Assembly: GCA_018398585.1 (NCBI GenBank)
Contig: JAGTTD010000001.1
Span: 29,209,438-29,273,437 of the forward strand
From: Simmondsia chinensis
Lineage: Eukaryota > Streptophyta > Magnoliopsida > Caryophyllales > Simmondsiaceae
Direction: 5' to 3'
DNA: 64,000 bases
In this document: piece after piece, positions 43,080-55,375 of the stretch
How positions within the stretch are numbered: position 1 is the first letter of the stretch
How the letters are laid out: each line of letters starts with the position of its first letter
Notes under the pieces: model-generated
The model's database searches: none
What the model was told of the DNA's origin: nothing
What the model saw: only the letters and a program-made list of their open reading frames with translations
Translations under genes and position numbers: made by a program

Positions 43080-45265
43080 TGTTGGGAAAACATTTGAATT
43101 TTGTTGGAAAATAAACTCTGATGCCGACTATTGGGTTTACAGTTCTCAACTATGGTCACAACAATAGGCACCTATTAGACCACTTAGAGTAGGAGACTCT
43201 TCTCTCTACAAAAGCCCTCGGTCGAAGAGTCACTCTTCGTGACACCTCATGTGCAAGAGTTTACAGGAATAGGTTTATCTCTATAAACCCTTTGCCCTAA
43301 TACCGGTTATTGTGATAAATTTCAAAAATTCTCCCCAAAGATTACGCAGTGGAACAGGTTTAGAATCCATAACTCTAAACCTACAGTTCATTTAAAATTC
43401 CGAATTTTAAATCTACTGACTTAAATTCATAATTTAAATCAACAGATCTAAATTCTGAATTTAGATCTATAAGCCTTTTTCTCTAATACATTCATAACAA
43501 TACATAAACTTAAACAAGTATAATAACGAATACTGTAAATAAATAGAAAAACAAAAAAGAATAAAGAAAGGAGAACACACCTGGAATTGCTCCAATAATA
43601 AAGAAAACCAGAAAGATAATAAAATTCTTAAAACCGAGACCCCGAGACCTTCAAAGCAATGACCTCGAACTGCCCGAAGGGTGGGCTCCGAAAAATATTA
43701 AACTGGGTCTCCGAAATAATTTTAAAAACCCTAAAGAATTATTTTGAACTCGAATACCAAACCTCGGAATAATCCCTTCTATTTTTAGAAATATACCGGA
43801 GCGAAAAAATCTAATTATAATCGAAAAAAGATTTGCAGTTTAAGTCAAAACGCACCATTTTGTTTTTAAAACAGGTGAAAACGTAGCGTTTTACCCTGCT
43901 AAAAATAGCGCCTACTATCACAAAACGAGTGACACGTGTCAACGCGTTATTGGTCCCCGCGTGGGGACGCGGATGCTTGTGGTGGACGTCCTGTCGCGTG
44001 CTGGTTCGTTGGATCCGGTTCACGAGGATCACTACTGTGCAGGTTTTTGTTTGTACTTTTTTTTTTGCTTTGTTTCCACATGTAAAAATTCATCCTATGA
44101 ATTTTAATTTTCAAAAATTATTTTATTTTATAATTTTAATATTTATTCATCTCATGAATAATGTTTGGTAAAATTAATTTACCCATCCTATGGATAAATA
44201 ATTCATCTCATGAATTCTTTAATATTTTTCCAATGGCAATAAATACAGAGGCTTGCGCAGGGACCTCAGGGACAATTTAAATCTAGCTCCAAATGGGTTA
44301 AATTAAATCATCTCATGATATTAATTTAATTACGATTTAATGAGACTTAATTCCACTAAATAAATCTCACTGCACTTTAGACTTAAATTATTTATTCGAT
44401 ATCTCCCTAATAGACTGTATTGATGACAACAACCCCTCCACTAGATGTCCATGGCAAAGGATAAATTTAACCACTACCATTATCCTTCTCACAGCTTCTC
44501 CATTAGTTACCGACTCGCCCTTCACTGAATAATTCATTTATACTTGAACATATTCACAGTATAAATTCCAAATGTCAAGCACTTGGAATACTTTAGCCAA
44601 AGTTTCCGAACTATTAAAATATTTGCGAATCAACTAAGGGGACATCTGTATCTCATAAAAGACTATAGATTCCCTATCGAATACCTAATCCTTGTCACAC
44701 TTCACGCCGCTACCCAATGTAGGTGGGATTTCAGTCATTCGTTTAGACCTTACTTATAGTACACCAAAGTAACTAACGCTGCTCCATGCACAAGTCCAGA
44801 ATACCCTCAGGAATAGAGTCGTCGTTCAAACAGTACAACGTGAATCACTCATCTCCGATAGTAGTCTAGAAATAAGTAATCCATATGGTCCAACTCAGTG
44901 TGTCAAACACACTAACCTAACACTTTTGGATCTCCATCCACATGACCAAGACAAGCCATCTAAATTGTCACGTTATAGTCTTAATATACAAGTGGTCCAG
45001 ACTTGTCTTCGACTACAATTCTCTCAAACAACAGTCCATATCATTTGTTCCAAGTCTATCTGTGGCTCAGTCTCATAAACCACTTAGAACAAACATGTAA
45101 ATTGTAGTCTGAGGACTACACCCATCTCATGGATGTTTCCCAAAAGAAAATCACATGTAGTATAAATGCTCAAATACACAAAGTTAACTAGGAAACGACT
45201 GGGACTTCAGTTAAAATAATAATATATCCAAAATAAATCTGAATTTCAGGACACTGTTCCTAACA
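43080..45265 (-). mobile_element. Solo LTR of family LTR-S (copy S1)
   Basis: A 2186-bp LTR (TGTTGGG...CCTAACA on the plus strand) flanked by ACAAA (43075-43079 and 45266-45270), with no internal sequence. It arose by recombination between the two LTRs of an inserted element. The promoter lies on the minus strand. It shares its terminal third with Copia-C LTRs, so the family is probably Copia. A perfect G-box palindrome TGACACGTGTCA is at 43930-43941. Confidence 0.92.
43930..43967 (-). promoter_or_regulatory. G-box palindromes in LTR-S
   Basis: TGACACGTGTCA (43930-43941) is a perfect 12-bp palindrome with a CACGTG core. A second palindrome TCCCCGCGTGGGGA lies at 43954-43967. In copy S2 the first is conserved (TGACACGTGTCG, 63545-63556) about 155 bp upstream of a TATA box (ATAAATAG, minus strand, about 63384-63391). 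Likely enhancer elements. Confidence 0.5.
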
Positions 45266-45415
45266 ACAAATAGGTTGATTATTGTTATGAAGAATCATCC
45301 AATGAAATAGAATTTCCTCTTACTTCCCCTAATTCTCTCTTTTCTCTACTTCTTTTCAATCTTGATTCTTTCTCTCTCCTAAGTTTTGATTCAAGATTCA
45401 TCTTGAATCATTACA

Positions 45416-46077
45416 TCTTTCCTGACTAATTTACCTTGTCTCTCCCCTACACCCTACCCCTTTTTTCGTCTTTGATCTTTTGTTGATTTCTAAACCAAAC
45501 ATTTAGAGAACCATAAAACCTACTTGAGGCTTTAACCTTTTGAATATAAGCTTCCACCGGTCATGCGGTCAAGCAACACCAATAATTCATGGATTACAAG
45601 GGCAAGGAATGCCACTTGCATAACCCCTGGCCCAAGGTATTACCTACTTTTTTATATTGACCTTCATATTTTTGGTCGTTATTTCAATTGTTTCAAATTT
45701 GAAGAGTTAGAGCCCTTGGGTGTGTTATTTATCATGATATTATGAATAATTATTCAAATTAGGATAATTATTCAAGTTGGCTATAAGAAATTTAGATTAT
45801 TTAGAAGAGGTTTTAGATTGGTTTGGTCTAATCTTATTAAATCAAATGTACGACATCAAAAATTTAGATTATTAGACATTGTTGTCCATTTACTTGGGCA
45901 TTCATAAATCCATTAGAGCTACTCATGAATATCTAAATGAAGGTTGCAAACCCATACAGCTAAAATGTATTGCTTGATGTTACATAAGAGAGAGAAAGAA
46001 ATGAACAAACAAGCAATGCAAAAAGCACTAGGAAGAATTTCTTTAACATGTGATATGTGAACGTCCAGTGTGACCCA
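45416..46077. other. Noncoding spacer
   Basis: Unassigned flank. A 60-codon frame at 45563-45745 shows no domain. Confidence 0.5.
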
Positions 46078-46893
46078 ACAACAACAACAACAACAACAAA
46101 CCCAGTGCCTCCAAGGGCTCCCGCATAAGCAGGGTTTTTTTTTGGGGGGGGGGGGGGGGGGGTATAGATATACGCAGCCTTCCCCCTTTAGGGGCTACCC
46201 TGAAGAGAGGTTGTTTTCGAGAACCCCTTAACTGAGAAGCTGTCCGCAGCAATGAGCAAAAGACCTGTCAGCATTGAAAGCACTGAAGCATGAGTAGGGC
46301 AAAAACACCCGGTGAGCAAAACAACAGACTCAAAGCAAGCCACCTCAGGCACAAATCAACAAATAAGATAAAGAAATGGATAAAGATAGAGGATAGAGAA
46401 TGAGATGGAGATAGAGGTCAAGATAGAGATAAAAATAAGATAAGTAGGAAAGTAGCATGTAGCAAGAAGCACGTAGCAAGTAGCAAGTAACAGCTCATTA
46501 GAGCCAGAACACAGCCTACGTGCACTGAGAGGACCTAGCACTAGCAAGCTGGACTACCCTACTCCAGCCGGAGCATCTAATACCCCAATGCTAGCCCTAC
46601 ATTGGGTCCTATCTAAGGCCATCTCCTCCCGAAGGTTTAGGTGGGTGAGGTCTTGTCGGATCGTCTCAAGCCATCTCTTCTTTGGCCTGCCTCTGCCTCT
46701 TCTACCTAGTGTTGTAAGGGGCTGTTCGCATCTCCTTACTGGAGCGTTGTCCGGTCTCCTTCTAACATGTCTGAACCACCTCATACATTGCTCCCTCAAT
46801 TTGTCTTTAATGGAGGCTACGCCCAATTTGCCTCTTATGATGTCGTTCCTGATCCTATCCTTCCCTGTGTGTAACGTTATCCCTTAATGCCCG
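46078..46893 (-). mobile_element. 5'-truncated RTE-type LINE, 3' end
   Basis: On the minus strand, the C-terminal 100 or so residues of an RTE LINE protein (RNDIIRGKLGVASIKDKLRE, MRWFRHVRRRPDNAPVRRCE, RGRGRPKKRWLETIRQDL; about 46554-46893) are followed by a low-complexity 3' region rich in GATAGAGA. The element ends with the SINE-like module (CGAAAACAACCTCTCTTCAG, GGGAGCCCTTGGAGGCACTG) and a TTG repeat tail at 46078-46100. The same structure occurs at 16275-16817. Confidence 0.82.
46135..46162. repeat. T9G19 homopolymer junction
   Basis: A run of about nine T followed by about 19 G inside the LINE 3' module, where the other copies read GGGTCTGGGGAGGGTGG. It may be slippage, or a sequencing or assembly artefact. 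Confidence 0.8.
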
Positions 46894-47104
46894 CCCTATT
46901 GATAGCTAGTGGAATTTGCATTGCAATATTTTAAACGTTTTCCATCTGCCTCCTGCGAGAAACTAGCAAATGTTACTGAGATAATAGAATGAGAGTACAA
47001 TAATGCCTTTATTAGATTATTAGAGTAGTGTGCTTCAATTTTACATCTCTTGTAGACTGCCTCAATCCAACATAGGAAGAATAGTGGAGGGAGATTGAGT
47101 TTAA
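46894..47104. other. Noncoding spacer
   Basis: About 210 bp, unassigned; no gene seen. Confidence 0.5.
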
Positions 47105-48054
47105 ATGCCCGCACCCCTCACCTTGTCCTTGACAAAGTCTAATAGGCTTAGAATGGGCTTAGTAGACCACATGCGCACGTGCATGTCGTGCCGTCTGGTA
47201 CGTCGCGTCACAGTGTGGTATGGTGTGGACTTTTTCTACCTCGAACCTTTATTTTTACAAACGTTATATTTAGCATTATTGTTGAACAAACTCGAGGCGA
47301 GTTCTCTAGACTAAGCTTGAGGGGATGTGCTCGAGCTCAAGATGTCCTCTCTTGACCACCTCGAGGTTGCTATGCTCGAGGTCCTGTCCATTATTCCAGG
47401 TTCGAGCTCAACCTCGAGAACATGTGTTGACTGTATAACTGCCCACTTGTTTCCTAAACTGTTGTTGCCTTAGTTGTGGGCCGATTTTTTGCTCCTCCAC
47501 ATCCACCCACGTTCTTCGCTAGGGCCCGATTTCTTACCCTCAATCCACAACTATTAGTTGCTTGCACATTAAGTATTTTTGCCTATAAATACCATACTTT
47601 GGGGCACAGAAACACTGCACAGCATAATTCATACTTCTCTTCTTCTCTCTAAGTTTTTCTCCATACTTTGGTTACTAGATAAGTTGGAGTGTACTCCAAC
47701 CCATCACTCGAGAGTACACTCTTGTGTTGGGTGTCGTGTTAACCTGGGAGGTGGAGTACCTGACAATCCTATTTGTATCATAGCGGGGCATAAACGACTT
47801 AGGGCTGTGGTGAACTCTATGGCCTGGCAACTTCCTTTGGTTCAATCCTCTTTCTCTGAATCTTTTATTTTTAGCCATTTATTATCAATTTTCAAGTCCA
47901 TTTGTTGTAATTTGAGGTCTTTAGTGCTCAATTTCATTTTCGAGTCAGTTTAAGTTTTTTTTGCCCCCATCTCAAGTTATCCTTTACCTCTTGAGTTAGA
48001 GAATTTGATTAGAATTTGCCCATATTTTCCAAAAATCTAAGTTGTTTATCAAAA
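47105..48054 (+). repeat. 5' LTR and leader of Copia-J
   Basis: A TATA box (TATAAATA, 47583-47590), an LTR end at CTGACA (47765) and a degenerate primer-binding site TTGTATCATAGC (47773-47784) precede gag. The upstream border of the LTR is not defined. CTCGAG words recur at 47290-47430 (CTCGAGGCGAG, CTCGAGCTCAAG, CTCGAGGTTGC), possibly regulatory repeats. No 3' LTR is found, so the element is truncated at its 3' end. Confidence 0.55.
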
Positions 48055-48660
48055 TGAGTAATCAAAACATGGCTAACACTGGTTTTATTATTCCTGACAT
48101 GTTAAAGACTAAACCTTTAAATGGAAAAAAACTAGAAAATTTGGTCTGGCAAAGTGGAGTTTTTTTCTTGGGCACATTGATGTCCGTTACACCCTCTCGA
48201 ATGATAAGGCTCCTCCTAGGTCTAGTTGTGACTTCAAAAAAGATAATTGAACCTGTGGGGAAATGCTGGTACATTACATGATGGCCCCACAGTACCACAT
48301 TTGTAGTAAAACAAAAACTGCTAAGGAAATCTTGGAGGCCCTCCATAATAAATATGGAATGGATAATACCACTACAAAGAAGCATGTTTATGCTAAATGG
48401 TTGTCCTTCACTATGATTGATGATAAACCTGTTTTAGACTAGATCCATGTGTATGAGAACTTATGTGCTGACATACTTAGTGAAGGAAATGAAACTGTGT
48501 GAGACATTTCAAGAAAACTGTCTCACTAAGAAATTTCCTCCTTCTTTGGAAAACTATGAGGCTAAATTAAAACATAAAAAAAAGCACATGACTTTTTCAA
48601 AAGCCAGTTTCCCATATTAATGTAGAGGATCAAAACTGAAAAAAGCAAAATAGAGGTCCT
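48055..48660 (+). pseudogene. Copia-J gag (UBN2-type)
   Basis: Starts MSNQNMANTGFIIPDMLKTK (48055). After a frameshift near 48280 it continues as AKEILEALHNKYGMDNTTTK, KHVYAKWLSFTMIDDKPVLD and IHVYENLCADILSEG. This is the UBN2-type Copia Gag that forms particles. Further stops follow. Confidence 0.85.
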
Positions 48661-49400
48661 CTAAGCACTCATCTATGTCTACTAACTTGGTTGGGACAAA
48701 GAGTACATGAAAGAATGGCAGGTTCGAGAAGCAATGGAACAAGGAATGTTTCGACTAAGGCTCGAGGTCAAACTTGAAGCAAAAGCAGTCCTGTGGCAAA
48801 AGGCCCCAAAACAACCCTGAAGGTGGATAGAAATGAGTAAAGGGAACGTGCTGGACCTCTTGCAGGATGGGCCATATCTCAAGAGACTGCAAGGAGGGAT
48901 TTGGACTAAGAAAGCCCAAAGAACACAGGCTCCAGCCAAACCTCATTGAGAACGAAGATGACTTTGTGGCAATGATCTCCTGGGTGAATATAGTTGAAAA
49001 CATGGTCCAGTGGGTTGTAGATACTTGTGCTATGAGTCACATCTACACCAATAAGGACCTATTCTAGGAGTATGAAAAAGTCAATATGGGGAAGTGTGCA
49101 TTCATGGGTAATTCTACTTCAGTCCCATTTCTTGGCAAGGGAAATCTCCTTCTGAAACTTAACTTTTGAAAGTTTTATTTTTGCAAAAATGTGATGCATG
49201 TCGCTAGTCTTTGAAGAAATCTTGTTTTATGTGTTGTACTTAACAAAGCTGGTTTTAAACTAACTTTTGAATCTGGTAAGCTTGTTATCACTAAGAGGAC
49301 CAACTTTGTGGGGAATTGTTTTTTAATGGGGTATCTTAGTACTTGATGTTTAGATGAACTAGAATGCATCTACTTCTGCTTATATTATTGAGTCATTCGA
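48661..49400 (+). pseudogene. Copia-J zinc knuckle and protease
   Basis: MGHISRDCKEG (48867) is the second half of a zinc knuckle; the first two Cys are spaced unusually (CWTSC). The protease active site reads WVVDTCAMSHIYTNKDLF (49014), with Cys where Gly is expected after the catalytic Asp. Stops follow. Later pieces (NLLLKLNF, RNLVLCVVLNKAGFKLTF) fit the protease C-terminus. Confidence 0.8.
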
Positions 49401-50253
49401 TCCGTGGCATGCTAGGCTCTGACAAATTAATTATAATTCATTTAAGAAACTTCAACAAATGAGCTTAATTACCAACAGTAGTTTAATCGAACCAAACAAA
49501 TGTGGTATATGTGTCAAGGCTAGGCACCCTGCAAAGCCCTTTAAAAATTAGTTGAACAAACATCCCGCCTACTTAAACTTGTGCAATGTGATTTAGGAGA
49601 TTTTAAGAACACCATGAGTAGAGGTTGTAAGAGGTGCTATATACCATCATTGATGACCACTCGAGATTTACTATGGTGTATCTCCTTAGGTCATAGAATG
49701 AGGCTAAGGAGATATCCCTCAAATATAAGGCAGAAGTTGAAAACCAATTACACCGTAAAATCAAGGGGATTCGGTCTAATAGAGGAAGTGAGTATGATAC
49801 CCCATTCCTTAACAAATATTGTCATGAATGTGGAATAATTCATGAAATATTAGCCCCTTATACACCCCAATAGTTAGAACCCTCAAAGAAATGATGAATG
49901 CTATGTTGATTAGTTTTGGCCTAGCCTCGAGCTTATGGGGGGAAACCATGTTTTCTATATGTCATGTGCTTAATAAGGTTCCATATAAAAGTCTAGACAA
50001 AACATATACATCTAACCTTTAATACATCAAAGTGTGGGCGTATCTAGCTAAATTTGGGATACCAGAATTTAAAAGAAGTAAAATAGGTCCCAAAATAGTA
50101 GATATAGCGTTTATTCGTTATGCTATTAACAATGCCGTATATAGATTCTCATTACTCCTTAGCTCGAGCCGTGGGCTTGACAAGATCATGGAGTCTCGAG
50201 ATGTCGAGTTCTTTGGGCATGTGTTCCCCATAAAAGAATCTATGCATGTGTAA
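49401..50253 (+). pseudogene. Copia-J integrase
   Basis: Decayed integrase. The zinc region is seen near 49500 (CGICVKARHPAKPFKN). Core fragments are mixed over three frames at 49580-49850. The post-core region is open at 50032-50253 (VWAYLAKFGIPEFKRSKIGP, FIRYAINNAVYRFSLL, ESRDVEFFGHVFPIK). It is not functional. Confidence 0.75.
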
Positions 50254-51280
50254 TTGCATGTTTCGCTGCCTTATGCATCTATTGCTTCATCTAGTCATTT
50301 TCCCCTTGAACTCAAGGTTCAGGAACTTAGAAGAAGTAAGAGGGCTCGAACTGAAACTAGTTTTGGACCTAACTTCATTACTGCATTCTTGTCTGAACAC
50401 ATTGATTTTGATGAACACGTTGTTAGTACATTCATGTTAGAAGAACATCCTAAGACTTATCATGAGGCCATGAAATCCATAGATGTTTTACTTTGGAGAG
50501 ATGCTATTAGTAATGAGCTAGACTCAATAATGAGTAATAACACATGGATGTTAGTGGACCTTCCTAGAGGGTGAAAACCCATTAGGGTGTAGTTGTTTAA
50601 AAGGAAATTGAGAGCTTATTTGTCCATTGATATGTTTAAGGCCAGAATAGTGGCTAAGGGGTATACTTAAAAACAAGGTATAGACTTCTTTGATACCTTT
50701 TCACCTATGTCTAAGATAGCCACTGTAAGAGCTTTGATTGCTCTAGCATCCCTACATAACCTTGTAGTACATCGAATGGACATTAAAACTGCATTCTTGA
50801 CTGGTGAACTTAAGAAGGAAATTTATATGGAACAGCCCAAGGGGTTTGAGGTTCCAGGTATGAAACATAAAGTTTCTAAACGTCTAAAGTCCTTGTATGG
50901 TCATAAGCAAGCTCCAAAACAATGGCATCAAAAGTTTGATTGCACTTTGGTCACTTATGGTTTTATTGTGAACAGTGGTGATGCATTTGTTTACCCTAAG
51001 CATGATGATAATGGATGTGTGATTATCTCTATATATGTTGATGATAATACTTATTTTTGGCACGAGTGTGAATGTTGTGAATGCTACTATCTCTTTCTTG
51101 AGTTCAAGTTTTGATATGAAAGACCTAGGTGAGGCTAATGTGATACTTGGCATTAAAATTATTAGATCACCTGAGGGTTTGACTTTAAGTCAATCCCACT
51201 ATATGGAGAATGTATTAAGGAAGATTGGTCACTTTGAAGAAACCCTCCATCTAAAACTCCCATTGACCTAAAAGTTCGCT
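50254..51280 (+). pseudogene. Copia-J reverse transcriptase
   Basis: The linker is open at 50254-50574 (RRSKRARTETSFGPNFITAF, MKSIDVLLWRDAISNELDSI). The RT core follows at 50707-51114: IALASLHNLVVHRMDIKTAF, LTGELKKEIYMEQPKGFEVP, SLYGHKQAPKQWHQKF, and the catalytic box ISIYVDDN with both Asp residues. A frameshift right after it leads to FDMKDLGEANVILGIKI (51110). Confidence 0.9.
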
Positions 51281-52000
51281 TCAAAAGGAACATAGGTGAT
51301 AGTGCTTCACAGCCTGAATACACTAAAACTATGGTAAAATTATTGTTTTATGAATTGTATTTGTCCTGATATTGCCTATGTTGTTAGTAGATTGAATCAT
51401 TAGACCAATATTCTAAGTAATAAGCATTGGGTTGCTTTGGTCAGACTTTTGAGGTACCTTCGAGGTACCATGGACTAGGGTTTTAATTATAAATGATTCC
51501 CTACCACTTTAGAGGGATACTATGATGCCAATTGGGTATCTGACGGTGATGAAATTAACTCTACCGGTGGCTATGTTTTTATGCTTGCTAAAGGTACTGT
51601 GTCTTGGAAATTTCGTAAACAAACCTGCATTGCTAAATCCGCGATGGAATATGAGTTTATTGCTCTAGAGATAGCAAGTCTTAAAGCTGAATGGCTGAGG
51701 AATTTGCAGGGAGACATTTCATTGTGGGGGAAGCCCACACCATTAGTCTCGATGCACTATCACTCACGAATGGCCATTGAAGTGGCATAAAGTGAGGCGT
51801 ATAATTGCAGGTGCAGGCATATTCGCCTTAGGCCGGTGTAGTAAGGCCCTTATTGACAATAGTGTGATCTCGCTCGAGTTTGTAAGGAGTGATAAGAATT
51901 TGGAAGATCCCCTTACTTAAGGCCTATCTAAGAAGGAGGTATGTGACACAATGGAGGGAATATGGATTAAGACCACTTATGTGTGTATCTTGGTGGATAC
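51281..52000 (+). pseudogene. Copia-J RNase H
   Basis: RNase H with [24 protein letters not shown] start near 51525, [20 protein letters not shown] and [17 protein letters not shown] (51581-51790), then frameshifts. The tail near 51900 (DLARVCKE, EDPLT-like) is weak. Confidence 0.8.
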
Positions 52001-52565
52001 CTATCTTAGGAGTAATTCTCAATGTTTAATGGTCAAACAAAGCCAAGGTCAAGCGATTTATGATAAAGCAACCCTAACCCCTACTGCTAGTGAGCTGCAT
52101 CTGTCAAATCTGCCATGACCTTTACGTTAAGCTCTACGCTCTTAATGTTGTCCATAGCTTGTGTGGTGGTATGAAGTAGCCACACCTTACTAACACACTG
52201 TATTGCCATGATGCAAGGACGAGCTTAAGGCTCCTAATGATGTCCATGACTTGTGGTGGTGGTGTGGGGAAGCACACCTGATGGACTCACCTACGGGAAC
52301 GGGGAGCAGGTAAAACATCCTCTATTGAGAGCAAGGACTTACTCTCTAGAGCGTTCCTGAGTACCTAGGTTTCAAATCTAATTTATTGAGAAGGACCTCA
52401 TACGTTTGGATTGCGGAGTGTGTTTCAACCCGAGAATCATGTGAAGGGGATGTGTGTGCTCTTCACCATGACCACTCATGGTCCAAGACTATACTCCCCA
52501 TTAGGTGGTTGTGGGACATGCGTGTTCACTAGATGTTGATTTAAATCCGCCACTGCATGTCAAAA
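52001..52565 (+). other. Copia-J 3' region, truncated
   Basis: Noncoding 3' sequence of the element with two related blocks (GTCCATAGCTTGTGTGGTGG near 52150 and GTCCATGACTTGTGGTGGTG near 52240). No LTR follows; the element ends near 52560. Confidence 0.5.
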
Positions 52566-53095
52566 TTTGGTGAATTCTCATTACAACTTTATAGACTTCA
52601 GTGCACTTGAGTGATAAAACTTTTAAATTTCAGGGTACATGATTGCATATCAGTTAAACATTATAGTAAATCTAATAAATGCTCAAATCTGAGGGTATAT
52701 TAATGATAACTTCTCAATATATAACATAATATGGTTATTGGAATTGATGAAATTTGTTTTGTTGTAGCAAGAACAAAGTAACATCTAGCTTGCATTTGAT
52801 TATTTAGTCCAATATTATCCGTCATTATGACTTTAAAGGTTTGCGTTCCAATTTAGTTCATTTAGGTTCAATTAAGATTCACAAAATGATTACCATGAAA
52901 ATTTTTGCTTCACTTGTAATCATGACCTTTCCATTTCAAAAGGGAAGACAATTTCCTTGCAATGGGAAAAAACTTTTTCTGCTAGAAAGCTTTTTCCGTC
53001 TACGAATGAGCAAAAAACAAGGGAAAAATGGAAAACATATTCCTAGAATCTACTTTTCTATCCAAACAACCAGAGCCGTAATTTATATATTTGAG
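52566..53095. other. AT-rich spacer
   Basis: No recognisable element. A 92-codon plus frame at 52841-53119 has no known domain and leads into the tandem repeat below. Confidence 0.4.
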
Positions 53096-54490
53096 TTTTG
53101 TTCAATGCATATATGTTGATTTTTCTAAATGGACCTTGAACTTTTGAGTAAGACAAATCAAATTTAAGTAGATTGTAATTGGACAAGCATTTGCATGAAT
53201 AGAAAGAAGATCATACCGAGCTTTTGGATATTCTTTCTTGGTGGATGGCTAATGAAAAACACATACCTGATTTTTCACAAAGATATTAAAGAACATCATA
53301 ATTGGCTAACATGGCAAGAGAGATATTGAGTATATATGTTGCTACCATCACGTCTGAGTTTGAGTTCGATATGGGAGGTAAAGTTATAACAAAAATAAGA
53401 TTGTATTTGTGGCTGAAAAATGTAGAGGGTCCTGTCACTACGTGAAATTGGATATATGGATTCTTAGAAGGTATGTTAACCTTAGTTTATGTTTTATGAT
53501 TTTTATTATAACTTGTAATTATATTTTGAATTATTATAGGTTATATTTTAGTTTTGTTTAATGCATATATGTTGATTATTTGAAATGGACCTTGTACTTT
53601 TGAGTAAGACAAATCAAATTCAAGTAGATCGTAATTGTCCAAGCATTTGCATGAATAGAGAGAAGACCATACCGAGCCTTTGGATCTTCTTTCTTGATGG
53701 ATGGATAATGAAAAACACATCCCTTATATTTGACAAAGATATTGAGGAATGTCATAATTGGCTGACATGGCAAGAGAGATGCTAAGTATGTATGTCACTA
53801 CGTTCAGTACGAGAGGTAAAGTTAGAACAAAAACAAGATCGTTTTTGTTGCCGGAAAATGCAGAGGGTCTTGTCACCACTTGAAATTGGACATATGGATT
53901 CTTAGAGGGTACGTTTTATTATTATACATGTCTTTACTCATTTTCCAACCTTAGTTTATGTTTTCATGATTTTTATTTTAAGTCGTAATTGTATTTTGAA
54001 TTATTATACAATATATTTTAGTTTTGTTTAACGCATGTATGTTTATTTTTTGAAATGGACGTTGCACTTTTGAGTAAGACAAACCAAATGTAAGTAGATC
54101 ACAACTGGACAAGCATTTGCTTGAATAGAGAGAAGATCAAACCGAGCCTTTGGATATTTTTTCTTGGTGGATGGATAAAGAAAAGCATATCCCTGATATT
54201 TCACACAGATATTAAAGAATATCGTAATTGGCTTACATGGCAAGAGAGATATCAAGTATATATGTCGCTATTATCACGTCTAAATCTACGTTCAGTATGT
54301 TGAACAAAAACGAGATCGTTTGTTGCCGGAAAATGTAGAGGGTCATGTCACTACTTGAAATTGGATATATGGATTTCTAGCGGGTATGTTTTATTATTAT
54401 ACATGTCTTTCCTCATTTTCCAACCTTAGTTTATGTTTTTATGATTTTTATTACACCCGTAATTATATTTTGAATTATTATACATGCAGA
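53096..54490. repeat. Three tandem copies of a 460-bp unit
   Basis: Units start with TTTTGTT(C/T)AATGCATATATG at 53096, 53552 and 54021 (spacing 456 and 469 bp). Each holds a coding-like block on the plus strand, clearest in units 2 and 3 (MNREKIKPSLWIFFLGGWIK, then DIKEYRNWLTWQERY), followed by GGTATGTTTTATTATTATAC and, after unit 3, TTATACATGCAG, which resemble splice donor and acceptor sites. The minus strand is also open. It could be a repeated exon from a gene or element; I do not recognise it. Confidence 0.8.
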
Positions 54491-55375
54491 AGAGGTTCGA
54501 TTCAACCTCATTGCTTTTTCATCATATAAATTCAACTGAAATATTTTCAAATCAGGGTAATTTTTCAAAATAGCACGTTTGATAATTTTTATTCCTAAAA
54601 TAGCACACGAAAATTTGAAATTACCAAAACGGCACGTGATAATTTAGAATTACCAAAATAGCTCGCACAGTCAACAGCAAAGGTGGCCCACCATGACACA
54701 TGGGCAAAGACAAAATGGTAAATTATATTTAATATAAAAAAGAAAAATAATGCAAGTGTATAATGTTAGCGAGAGAGAGATAGGCAATAATGATGGGATT
54801 GTATTCAAATATATATATTTTTTTTTTGATAAATGAGAAATGATGACAAGTGTTGTGTGACTTGACTTGTGACTAATTAAAAATAAAAAAGTTAAGTATC
54901 ATATATTAATATAACGTATATTATACATATATTAATAGGTAATGCTATATATTTAGGGTTATATTAAATGTGGATAAAATCATAATTGATATTTATATAT
55001 ATAAATATTATTATTGTGTAAAAAATTAAAAATGGGCAAGATGTTATCATAAAATGACCAAAACAAAGTAAAATAAATTTTTAACATATGTTTAATTATC
55101 ATAATTTCGCACATTGAACGTTTAAGAGTATACTTTAAAATTATTATGCCGATTTGTCTTAGCAATTATGATAACCCTATATACTCTGTACCAACAAATT
55201 ATTCAATATATATATATATATATATATACACGCATATATATTATTTAAGGAATAAGTAAATTAATTTTTAAAATTAATAATTTATAACTATAATTATGGG
55301 AAAAAATTGACAAACCTAGACTTACAAGTTTAATGACTAACATATAAAGATAATAAAATGTGTTTAAAATATTGA
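54491..55375. other. AT-rich spacer with TA microsatellite
   Basis: Low-complexity DNA with an AAAATAGCAC motif repeated at 54560-54660 and a (TA)n run at about 55207-55228. No gene is seen. Confidence 0.5.

Larger units (their letters stand above)
37062..45415 (+). mobile_element. Gypsy-F, decayed Ty3/Gypsy element with two later insertions
   Basis: LTRs of about 303 bp (37062-37364, and 42917-43079 continued at 45271-45415). Primer-binding site TGGTATCAAAGCC at 37367-37379. Gag, protease, RT, RNase H and integrase follow in Gypsy order. Flanks TATTT and TCTTT may be the target duplication. Gypsy-L is inserted in RNase H and LTR-S in the 3' LTR. Without them the element is about 5.2 kb. Catalytic residues are lost in protease, RT and integrase. 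Confidence 0.9.
42917..45415 (+). repeat. 3' LTR of Gypsy-F, split by LTR-S
   Basis: The pieces 42917-43079 and 45271-45415 align with 37062-37364 end to end. The break is a perfect ACAAA duplication around the inserted LTR-S. Confidence 0.9.

Noticed and set aside
43811..44171. Open frames in LTR-S on both strands
   Set aside because: They are inside a solo LTR, in its GC-richer promoter part; no domain.
55207..55228. Origin or matrix attachment region
   Set aside because: It is only a short TA microsatellite; AT-richness is general here.
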